This document shows positions 1 to 5,402 of a DNA stretch of 10,396 bases, one piece after another. The notes beneath the pieces were generated by a model. It did no database searches, was not told the origin of the DNA, and was given only the letters and a program-made list of their open reading frames with translations. Every line of letters begins with the position of its first letter. The first letter of the stretch is position 1. Source of the stretch: CBCXVS01 sp965178525 (GTDB lineage: Bacteria; Tectomicrobia; Entotheonellia; Entotheonellales; Entotheonellaceae); the NCBI GenBank assembly GCA_965178525.1, contig CBCXVS010000275.1, positions 1-10,396 of the forward strand, given 5' to 3'. Position numbers and translations under genes: made by a program.

Positions 1-69
1 ATGAGAGGAGAGTCGGTCTCAGGCAATCGGCGTAACTGCTTCATCAAGAAAGGAGTTGGCTTAACTTAA

Positions 70-898
70 TGCCATTCAGGTTCTACCGGATTATGGTTCA
101 ATAACAACGATGGTTCGACAACAATACCTGTGAAGTTTAACAATAATGCCCCAACTAACACACTGGTCCTGGAAGGCTCCTCGGGGCAGATTGGGATCGG
201 AACTGCTGCGCCGACGGCAAAGTTGCATGTGCAGGATCTCACCCAAGCCACGATATTGGTAGAGAACACGTCAACCTTTATCGCAGAGCGAGCGCCCTTT
301 CAATTGAAGAGTGCAGGCAAGACCCGATTCACAATTACAGACACAAATGGCACAGCAGCTACGTCTGATGATGAGACCTGGTCATTTGACAATGACGGAC
401 AATTTTTTAATATCTCGTTTGCGGGCACCTTTCAGAACGAGTTTCGGGTCCAAAGTAATGGCAACGGAGTCTTTCGTGGGAACTTGTTTGCTTTGCAGTA
501 TTTTCATCTCATCATCACAGAAGCTGAAGCGGGACATCCAGCCGGTGGACGAGAAGGAGATCTTGACAAGGCTCGTGCAGTTGCCGGTCTCAGAGTGGCG
601 GTATAAGGCAGATGAGAATGGGGCGTAGCATATGGGACCGACGGCAGAGGATTTTCAAGAGGCGTTTGGTCTAAGTGATGGGGAGCACATATCGACAGTG
701 GATGCCAATGGGGTGGCGTTGGCGGCAATCCAGGGACTTTATCAAGTGGTGCAAGAAAAAGACGCGCAGCTCGTAGAACTCAAGCAAGAACAGGAGGCAC
801 AGCTCACGGTGCTCAAGCAAGAGAACAGGAAGTTAACCGAACGATTAGCAGCGCTGGAGGAGCTGGTGTTGGCTCAGCGGACGACCTCCAAACATTAA
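70..898 (+). pseudogene. Broken tail-fibre-like protein with C-terminal peptidase S74 intramolecular chaperone domain
   Basis: Three reading-frame pieces form one protein. Frame 1 (about 70-505) carries a phage/adhesin-type repeat region including GIGTAAPTAKLHV. Frame 2 (about 506-625) carries SSQKLKRDIQPVDEKEI and PVSEWRYKADENGA. Past an in-frame TAG (626-628), frame 2 resumes with HMGPTAEDFQEAFGL and STVDANGVALAAIQGL, then a coiled coil, ending with TAA at 896-898. These are hallmarks of the S74 (endosialidase-type) chaperone, which folds a trimeric fibre and cuts itself off. The Ser-x4-Lys self-cleavage dyad appears kept (Ser codon 512-514, Lys codon 527-529). A frameshift near 486-515 plus the TAG break the gene. 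The frame is closed upstream by TAA at 67-69 and has no convincing start, so the 5' end is probably missing too. A 22-codon ATG-led frame at 1-69 is not recognisable. S74 domains occur in phage fibres and in bacterial surface proteins; which this was is unknown. The coiled coil holds a short repeat (LKQEQ/LKQEN, DNA at 779-794 and 812-829). Confidence 0.85.
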
Positions 899-900
899 TA

Positions 901-917
901 GAGTTGTTCCTCAATAG
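901..917 (+). repeat. Terminal inverted repeat of the insertion sequence, transposase 3' side
   Basis: GAGTTGTTCCTCAATAG pairs with the repeat at 1889-1905 with two mismatches. The flanking TA at 899-900 has a counterpart at 1906-1907. The transposase stop codon (911-913) lies inside this repeat, which is common in compact insertion sequences. Confidence 0.8.
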
Positions 918-1835
918 CATAAGATCAGGTTCCCTAGCCCAGCCCAGATGCCCACCGAATCATCCTCAAAGTGATCTTTGCGGTTGCGGAAACGCTGCAC
1001 CAAAATGTTGAAACGCTTCATACCGCCGATGGCATGTTCGATCAAGATGCGAACTTGACTCACGGCATAATTCGCCGCCTGCTGCTCCGCCGTCAATTCT
1101 GGAGTCGGATTCGTCTTGCTCTTCCGGGGTTTCTTGTGTGGAATCTCAAGCATTTCGCCTTTGTAGTCCGACTGAATCCCCTGATAACCCAGGTGCACCC
1201 AAACTTCTACGTCACTAAACCGGTCTAAGTCCGGTGGGAACTCTTGTTTTAACATGCTGTAATCATGGTTGTGACCACTAAACGTACGGCCCAGAAAGAC
1301 GATCCATTTATCCGGCATCGACATCACTGTATTTTTCAGCGTATGGCTTTTTTTTACCACTATAGTGTTCACGTTGGGTCGTCTCATCTTGTGACCGGCG
1401 ATAGCTTCTTTCAGTCGCATCAATAATCAGTTGATCCACACCTGACAACGCCTCCCTCAACGACTCTGGGGTCTTCAACTCTCGATAAGGCATGAGGTCT
1501 AACTGCACTAACGTGTCATACAGGATGGGAGAGAGCTTATGGAGATTTTCATTCGCTTTCGAACGTACCATACCAAATTGTGCACCAAGAACATCAAACG
1601 TCGGATACGTCTTGTAATAATATAGAACGAACAGGAGTTTGTCTGACAGAGTGGGTAATTTGCCTTTGATACCTGCACCCGGCTTTCGGCTGCGTTTGCC
1701 AGCTTGGACACCCTCCTCATAGCGTTTTTGCTGAGCCTGTTGATAGACGTGGCTGAAGGCGGGCAGCAAGAAGTCAAATTGCGTCTGAGACACACCGGTT
1801 AAGGCTTTCATCTGCCGATCATCTCGGATAACCAA
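911..1835 (-). pseudogene. IS5-superfamily transposase, split frame, second catalytic Asp replaced by His
   Basis: The first frame (1835 down to about 1350) encodes an N-terminal segment with LTGVSQTQFDFLLPAF, an HTH region (about residues 60-110) and the first catalytic aspartate, D139, in LIIDATE, then EHYSGKKK. The second frame (from about 1350 down to 911) continues with SHTLKN, SGHNHDY, VWVHLGYQGI and RILIEHAIGGMKRF, which holds the third acidic residue (E, codon 1037-1039). The frames meet at a run of eight A (T at 1348-1355 on plus). The second frame is +1 relative to the first, so a run of 7 or 10 A would join them into a protein of about 307 residues, normal for the family. The family motif normally reads DLGYQG; here the codon at 1193-1195 (minus strand) is CAC, His, one base from GAC. 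The start is uncertain: TTG at 1835 or ATG at 1811. The A run could allow slippage, but the Asp to His change suggests an inactive enzyme. Confidence 0.8.
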
Positions 1836-1888
1836 TGACCTGGCTGGGCTCCCTCCATCGTTTGGGGGAGGATAGCCTACCTCATTAA

Positions 1889-1905
1889 CTATTGGGGAAC
1901 AACCC
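1889..1905 (-). repeat. Terminal inverted repeat of the insertion sequence, transposase 5' side
   Basis: The reverse complement reads GGGTTGTTCCCCAATAG, matching 901-917 at 15 of 17 positions. It lies about 55-80 bp upstream of the possible transposase starts, as expected for the promoter-side end. Confidence 0.8.
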
Positions 1906-2109
1906 TAATGATTGATTGGGGGAGGCGGTCGCGAGAGTTCAAAGGCCCACGGACCGAGGCGGCTGACCCACGCAACGGACCGATGACACCGCGCTTTCAT
2001 CCGCGTCAGCAACGTTAGCGTGACCATTCCCTCGTGATCGCTTGGGTCTCACAAACCTTCGCCCAAGAACAACAGGGTCAGCCCTCATTTTTCTTCCCGG
2101 CCCCGTACC
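1906..2109. other. Spacer between insertion sequence and hicA; no supported gene
   Basis: This 204-bp stretch separates the insertion sequence from the end of the hicA remnant. Only short open frames are present, of roughly 36-40 codons: plus from ATG 1908, and a minus-strand frame ending near 1906. None has a ribosome-binding site or recognisable motif. No clear terminator, tRNA or repeat was seen. Confidence 0.5.
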
Positions 2110-2292
2110 TCACGCCTTCAATCCGAGGTTCTTTTTGATGTGCCGTGCGAGCACGTCTTCGATTTCATGATGGCGGGGAACAGGCTATTTTTGGCCTGTG
2201 ACGGGATGGAGGTAGATGTCATGGCGAGAGCCGTGACGGTGTAGGACGCATCCGGCCCGCTCCAGCTCTCGGATGAACTGTCGACGCCTCAC
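2110..2292 (-). pseudogene. hicA: HicA-family mRNA interferase toxin, interrupted by an in-frame TAG
   Basis: Reading from GTG at 2292, which overlaps the hicB stop codon by 4 bp (GTGA), the frame gives RRRQFIRELERAGCVLHRHG, then SRHDIYLHPVTGQK, then TAG (2185-2187), then PVPRHHEIEDVLARHI and KKNLGLKA before TGA at 2110-2112. With the TAG read through, the protein is 59 residues plus the interrupted position: the full, normal length of a HicA toxin. HicA is a small double-stranded-RNA-binding-fold ribonuclease that cuts mRNA and is neutralised by HicB. The catalytic His is present (H24 in RHGSRH). The TAG sits where Gln is usual (QKQPVPRH), so a single C to T change of CAG explains it. Truncation after residue 35 removes the last strand and helix, so the toxin is almost certainly inactive. 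Only 34 codons precede the stop, so it is easily missed by gene callers. The family call is strong. Confidence 0.88.
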
Positions 2293-2474
2293 AGGACGAT
2301 CTCTTTCGTTGCGTGATCGTCGGGCACGTCCTCCATGACCATCAGGTGGTAGGCATCACGTAAGTTTTCCTCCAGCTCCTCAAGTGTCTCACCTTGGGTC
2401 ATCATCTCGGGATGCTCCAAGAGTTTTCCAAGCCAGAACTGGTCACCTTCCCAATAAATCATGTCGAGCTTCAT
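2289..2474 (-). CDS. hicB: HicB-family type II antitoxin
   Basis: A 61-residue protein starting MKLDMIYWEGDQFWLGKLLE and containing HPEMMTQGETLEELEENLRD, the partial RNase-H-like fold of HicB antitoxins. HicB binds HicA and blocks its active site. It is short, with no visible C-terminal DNA-binding (HTH or ribbon-helix-helix) domain. The start is supported by a strong ribosome-binding site (AGAAGGGAGG) a few bases upstream on the minus strand. Gene order is antitoxin then toxin, with a 4-bp stop/start overlap that suggests translational coupling. A perfect 14-bp palindrome lies 19 bp upstream of the start and could be the autoregulatory operator. The partner toxin is broken, so this antitoxin may now be an orphan; its frame has stayed intact, as expected if only toxin loss was tolerated. 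Confidence 0.88.
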   Translation of the reverse strand: MKLDMIYWEGDQFWLGKLLEHPEMMTQGETLEELEENLRDAYHLMVMEDVPDDHATKEIVL

Positions 2475-2493
2475 GACGGCCTCCCTTCTGTGG

Positions 2494-2507
2494 TGATGAT
2501 ATCATCA
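2494..2507. promoter_or_regulatory. Perfect 14-bp palindrome upstream of hicB, candidate operator
   Basis: TGATGATATCATCA is its own reverse complement. It sits 19 bp before the hicB start codon, just upstream of the ribosome-binding site. Toxin-antitoxin operons are usually self-repressed through such palindromes. This HicB lacks an obvious DNA-binding domain, so its role as the HicB operator is inferred from position and symmetry only. Confidence 0.45.
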
Positions 2508-2514
2508 GGAAGGC

Positions 2515-2578
2515 GGTCAGCTCTTTACTTTTCAGTTCTCTACTTTATAGTTGACGGATATAAAGGAAAGAACTGACC
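2515..2578. repeat. REP/MITE-like inverted repeat with GGTCAG...CTGACC ends
   Basis: GGTCAGCTCTTT (2515-2526) and AAAGAACTGACC (2567-2578) are inverted copies with 11 of 12 bases pairing, around an AT-rich 40-bp centre. A further partial copy of the arm (TCAGTTCT) lies at 2532-2539. Small elements ending in GGTCAG/CTGACC are often associated with REP-type repeats in environmental genomes. No transposase is linked here. The AT-rich centre may also supply promoter elements for hicBA. Its identity as a dispersed repeat is inference. Confidence 0.45.
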
Positions 2579-2615
2579 CCCTACTCTCCTCTCCGCGCCG
2601 ACTCGGCATCAAACA

Positions 2616-3107
2616 CTACGCCTCCTGCTCCGCCTCCGCCTCAATGCGGGCGTATTCTTGGCGCAGCAGAGCGCCCGAATCGGCTTCCACCTCGACAAAC
2701 CACCGCAGCAGGGAACGCGTCAGTGGGTCAACGGTCTCATCGGCAATAGCCGCCTCAATTTTTTCGCCCCGCGTCGGACTTTGCTGCTGCTGGCGCTGCT
2801 TGGCTTGCCCATAACGTATCTTCTCAATGTCAGGCATGTCAGAGCAGTTCACCAGGAGACGCTCATGGTAGCTGGGATCATCCGTCTCCTGCACGGTACA
2901 TCCCAGTTCCTCGACGCGGCGCTTGAAGATGTGGTAATGGCTGGTCTCGCGCCTGGCGACCATCTGCAGGCAGGCTTGCAAGGCCGTGTCCGGTGTCTTG
3001 TTCGCCCAGCCTTTGAGGAAGACGCCGGCGCGCCGCTCCCCGCCGACAATTTCGTTCAGCAGGTCGAGGTAGTGGAGGTCTTGGGTTGCTTGGGACGTTG
3101 CCATCAT
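2616..3107 (-). CDS. Ferritin-like / rubrerythrin-type four-helix protein
   Basis: A 163-residue, mostly helical, acidic protein. Helix one (about residues 10-35) includes GGERRAGVFLKGW with E24. Helix two (about 40-70) includes RRETSHYHIFKRRVEELG, giving an E54-x-x-H57 pair typical of carboxylate-bridged di-iron sites in ferritin-like proteins. The C-terminal part (about 118-160), including RWFVEVEADSGALL, supplies further helices with Glu/Asp. This fits a cytosolic ferritin-like domain of the kind linked to iron or oxidant handling; the exact family and whether it binds metal are unproven. ATG at 3107 was chosen because AAGGAGAG lies just upstream; a longer open frame to 3242 lacks such a site and runs through the promoter. 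The stop codon is TAG (2616-2618). It is divergent from the efflux gene at 3311. Confidence 0.7.
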   Translation of the reverse strand: MMATSQATQDLHYLDLLNEIVGGERRAGVFLKGWANKTPDTALQACLQMVARRETSHYHIFKRRVEELGCTVQETDDPSYHERLLVNCSDMPDIEKIRYGQAKQRQQQQSPTRGEKIEAAIADETVDPLTRSLLRWFVEVEADSGALLRQEYARIEAEAEQEA

Positions 3108-3142
3108 GTCTCTCCTTGCGGTGTAACAGGGCAGATGCTGGC

Positions 3143-3162
3143 CGCCCGCGTGAGGGCGGGCG
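3143..3162. other. GC-rich hairpin in the leader of the ferritin-like gene
   Basis: CGCCCGC (3143-3149) and GCGGGCG (3156-3162) can pair as a perfect 7-bp stem with a 6-base loop, between the predicted promoter and the ribosome-binding site of the minus-strand ferritin-like gene. No U run follows on the minus strand, so it does not look like a simple terminator. It could influence mRNA stability or translation. Confidence 0.35.
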
Positions 3163-3172
3163 CAATCGCGCC

Positions 3173-3202
3173 ATTGTATCGTTCCGCGTGCCGGAAAGCC
3201 AA
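3173..3202 (-). promoter_or_regulatory. Predicted sigma70-type promoter of the ferritin-like gene
   Basis: On the minus strand, TTGGCT (3197-3202) is followed after 18 bases by TACAAT (3173-3178), four and five matches to the -35 and -10 consensus. It would give a leader of about 60 bases ahead of the start at 3107. It is a sequence match only. Confidence 0.5.
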
Positions 3203-3271
3203 TCCCACGGTGATGGCGCGTGCAGCCGGGAAGCCATAGCACAAAAAAAAAGCCGCCGCGCCTAGCAAATA

Positions 3272-3280
3272 TGGTACGAT
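3272..3280 (+). promoter_or_regulatory. Possible extended -10 promoter of the efflux gene
   Basis: TGGTACGAT combines a TGn extension with TACGAT, 30 bp upstream of the efflux start codon at 3311. No good -35 box is seen, so support is weak. The divergent arrangement suggests the 203-bp gap holds control sites for both genes. Confidence 0.3.
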
Positions 3281-3310
3281 GGCCACAGACTGCCGGCCGA
3301 GGGAGAGGCT

Positions 3311-4888
3311 ATGGAAGAGACCGCGTTAAGCAAGTCGCATACATCTGCAACGCACCCCAGCGCCTTCGCTGCGCGTCCCTCCTATAAATGGTGGGTGACG
3401 TGGACGATCATGGTGGGGTGCTTTCTGTTTGCGCTCGATACGACCATTGTCAACATCGCCATCCCGAAGATCATGGTCAGCATCGGCGCTGATCTGAATC
3501 AGATTCAATGGGTGCTCATTATCTATATGATCGGCATGTCCGTGGTCATGCCCGCCAGCGGCTGGCTGAGCGATCTCGTCGGCCATAAGTGGCTCTATGT
3601 GGGAAGCCTGGCCCTGTTCACACTCAGCTCGGTCCTCTGCGGCATGGCGTGGAGTCCCACCTCCCTAATCGTCTTTCGCGGCCTGCAGGGCTTAGGCGCG
3701 GGCGCCATCGCACCCACCTCTATGGCCGTCATTTTCCACGTTTTTCCGCCAGAGCAGCGCGGGCTGGGCATGGGCATCTATTCGCTCGGCTGGACCTTCG
3801 GCCCCATCCTCGGCCCAACGCTGGGCGGGTACTTGACGGATACGATTAGCTGGCGGGCCATTTTCTACATTAATCTTCCTCTCGGGATCATCGGGGTGGC
3901 GATGGCAGCGGCGATCATGGCAGCCGACCTCAGCCGCCGGCGGCCGCGCCGCCTCGACCTCTTTGGCCTGCTCACCATGACGACCGGCATCGTCACCTTG
4001 CTGGTGGCCCTGAGCCAGGGGAATCGCGAGGGGTGGAGGTCGTCGTACATCGTCTGGCTCTTTCTGATTGCCAGCGTGTCGCTGGGGTTGTTCGTCCTCA
4101 TCGAGTTCCGGGTGCGCGACCCCTTGATCAATCTCCGGCTGTACCGCAATGCCACCTATGCCATGGCCAGTTTCGTCGGGATATTATTGGGGTTTGGCAT
4201 GTTCGGCGTGCATTTGCTCCAGCCGCTGTTTCTGCAGGACTTCCTCGAGTATACGGCTCTGCAGGCCGCCCTGCTCATGTTGCCCGGGGTGGTGCTCAGC
4301 GGTATCTTGTCGCCGCTGTCCGGGAAATGGTGCGACCGGTACAATCCCCGCCTCTTGTTGGTGCTCGGGTTCCTCATCACCGCGGCCTCCACCTACTGGT
4401 TCGCCTACATGGGTATGCAAACAGAGGAGCAGACGCTGGTCTGGGCGCTGATCGTGCGGGCGGGGCTCGGGGTGGTCTTTGCGCCCATCGCCATGTTGGG
4501 GTTGCGCACGCTGACGCGCGAGGAGGTCAGCGCCGCCTCGGGTCTGCTGAATATCACGCGGCAAATCGCCGGGATGGGCGGCATTGCGTTGGCGGGGGTG
4601 CTCCTCGAACGCTGGCAGTATGTGCACCGCCTCACGGGCGCGGCGCATCTCGCCGCGGCAATGGGTGAAGTGGAGCAGGTTGAGGGGCGGTTAGCGTGGC
4701 TCCTGCAGGGCGGTGGCGACGTGGGGGAGGTCATGCACGCGAAAGTGCAGGCGCTGCTGAGCCACTATTTGACGCAGGAATCCCTCAGCGTCGCCTTTCA
4801 GGATTGCTTTCTCGTGTTTACGTTCGTTTTTGTTGTTGCGGCCGTGGCGAGCGTGTGCATCCCGGGTGGTCAGGCGAAGGCGTCGTGA
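3311..4888 (+). CDS. DHA2-family MFS multidrug efflux permease (EmrB/QacA-like, 14 TM)
   Basis: A 525-residue inner-membrane drug:proton antiporter of the major facilitator superfamily. A soluble N-terminus of about 25 residues leads to TM1, which ends in LDTTIVNIAIP (D43), the family motif at the end of TM1. SGWLSDLVGHKWLY matches motif A of the loop between TM2 and TM3, FRGLQGLGAGAIAP matches motif B, and GPILGPTLGGYL matches antiporter motif C. SWRAIFYINLPLGI is typical of DHA2 proteins. Repeated hydrophobic segments and the long loop before the last helix (about 440-495) fit 14 helices and the usual length of 500-530. The start has GAGGGAGAGG just upstream. No membrane-fusion (EmrA/HlyD) or outer-membrane gene is adjacent, so it probably acts alone or with a distant partner. 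Substrate is unknown. No regulator lies beside it. The family call is firm; a specific gene name is not justified. Confidence 0.92.
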   Translation: MEETALSKSHTSATHPSAFAARPSYKWWVTWTIMVGCFLFALDTTIVNIAIPKIMVSIGADLNQIQWVLIIYMIGMSVVMPASGWLSDLVGHKWLYVGSLALFTLSSVLCGMAWSPTSLIVFRGLQGLGAGAIAPTSMAVIFHVFPPEQRGLGMGIYSLGWTFGPILGPTLGGYLTDTISWRAIFYINLPLGIIGVAMAAAIMAADLSRRRPRRLDLFGLLTMTTGIVTLLVALSQGNREGWRSSYIVWLFLIASVSLGLFVLIEFRVRDPLINLRLYRNATYAMASFVGILLGFGMFGVHLLQPLFLQDFLEYTALQAALLMLPGVVLSGILSPLSGKWCDRYNPRLLLVLGFLITAASTYWFAYMGMQTEEQTLVWALIVRAGLGVVFAPIAMLGLRTLTREEVSAASGLLNITRQIAGMGGIALAGVLLERWQYVHRLTGAAHLAAAMGEVEQVEGRLAWLLQGGGDVGEVMHAKVQALLSHYLTQESLSVAFQDCFLVFTFVFVVAAVASVCIPGGQAKAS

Positions 4889-4928
4889 GGCGTTGATCCG
4901 ACCTGCAACCTCGTACGTGTCTTCCCGG

Positions 4929-4957
4929 TTGATATGAACAGGCGTTCCTGGTATGAA
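4929..4957 (+). promoter_or_regulatory. Predicted promoter of the ferredoxin-MmgE-CoA-transferase-CMD operon
   Basis: TTGATA (4929-4934), a 17-base spacer, then TATGAA (4952-4957) with a TGn extension at 4949-4951. Spacing is ideal and it lies about 100 bp before the first gene of the group. The match is five of six at -35 and four of six at -10. It is the only good candidate in the 169-bp gap after the efflux gene. No terminator for the efflux gene was recognised in that gap. Confidence 0.4.
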
Positions 4958-5057
4958 AGAGAGGTCGCGCGTCGAATCCGGTCACGATTCCGTTGTAGCC
5001 CCGTGTACGCCTCTCCATAACGTGTTCAAGATCACGCGGCCATAGGAAACGGAGAAC

Positions 5058-5384
5058 ATGCCACGTCACATCGTCGTCTGCCAAGGGATTAACTGTCGCC
5101 GGAATGGATCGCCAGAGCTGATCGAGCAGTTGCAACAGACGTTGCCGCAAGATGAGACGTGGCCGATCACACGCTATAACTGTTTTGGGGCGTGCGCCGC
5201 GGCGCCAAACATCGTGGTGCTGCCCGATCGTCTGTGGTACTCGTTTGTGATGCCGGAGTACGTTGATGATGTCGCGGCGGCCATTAGACGTGGCGAGGAA
5301 TTGTCCGGATTGGCCAAGCATGTGCGTCCCGACGTCATGGAGGCCGTCTTCGGTGTCTTAGAAGCGGGATGCTCCGAGCCGTAG
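5058..5384 (+). CDS. Thioredoxin-like [2Fe-2S] ferredoxin
   Basis: A 108-residue protein with IVVCQGINCRRNG (C8-x4-C13) and YNCFGACAAAPN (C42-x3-C46), the four-cysteine pattern of thioredoxin-fold [2Fe-2S] ferredoxins, related to the NuoE/HoxE subunit and to clostridial and Azotobacter thioredoxin-like ferredoxins. It is predicted to bind one [2Fe-2S] cluster in the cytosol and carry electrons. It is the first gene of a tight co-directional group: its TAG stop is followed 18 bases later by the start of the MmgE/PrpD gene. No oxidoreductase that would use it is encoded in the group, so its partner is unknown; it may serve an oxygenase or dehydrogenase elsewhere, or sense redox state. The stretch after the cluster motifs (VVLPDRLWYSFVMPEYVDD) fits the usual fold. 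Start ATG at 5058 follows GGAAACGGAGAAC, a moderate ribosome-binding site. Confidence 0.85.
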   Translation: MPRHIVVCQGINCRRNGSPELIEQLQQTLPQDETWPITRYNCFGACAAAPNIVVLPDRLWYSFVMPEYVDDVAAAIRRGEELSGLAKHVRPDVMEAVFGVLEAGCSEP

Positions 5385-5402
5385 AGAAAGGAGGCCATCG
5401 AC

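Larger units (their letters stand above)
901..1905 (-). mobile_element. IS5-superfamily insertion sequence (DDE_Tnp_4-type transposase), 1005 bp, decayed
   Basis: The element is bounded by imperfect terminal inverted repeats: GAGTTGTTCCTCAATAG at 901-917 and the reverse complement GGGTTGTTCCCCAATAG at 1889-1905 (15 of 17 identical). A TA dinucleotide lies directly outside each end (899-900 and 1906-1907), compatible with a 2-bp TA target duplication, although TA is itself palindromic and could extend the repeat. A single transposase gene on the minus strand fills the element. It is inserted one base after the stop codon of the S74 gene, so it did not cause that gene's damage. The HTH plus DDE_Tnp_4 layout, about 1 kb length and short TA duplication fit the IS5 superfamily (IS427/ISL2-like groups). 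The exact group cannot be fixed from sequence alone. Confidence 0.85.

Noticed and set aside
1906..2030. Short open frames (about 36-40 codons) on both strands next to the insertion sequence
   Set aside because: No ribosome-binding sites or recognisable motifs, and the plus-strand ATG is directly beside the insertion target site.
3108..3242. N-terminal extension of the ferritin-like protein to 3242
   Set aside because: The extra 45 residues are Cys/Arg/His-rich and unlike the family, and they overlap the predicted promoter; the ATG at 3107 has a good ribosome-binding site.
3243..3260. Terminator at the A run before the efflux gene
   Set aside because: On the minus strand a T run follows GC-rich sequence, but that sequence has no self-complementary stem, and no gene ends there.
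4033..4734. Overlapping long frames within the efflux gene on both strands
   Set aside because: Arg/Pro/Ala-rich shadow frames of the clearly coding DHA2 permease.
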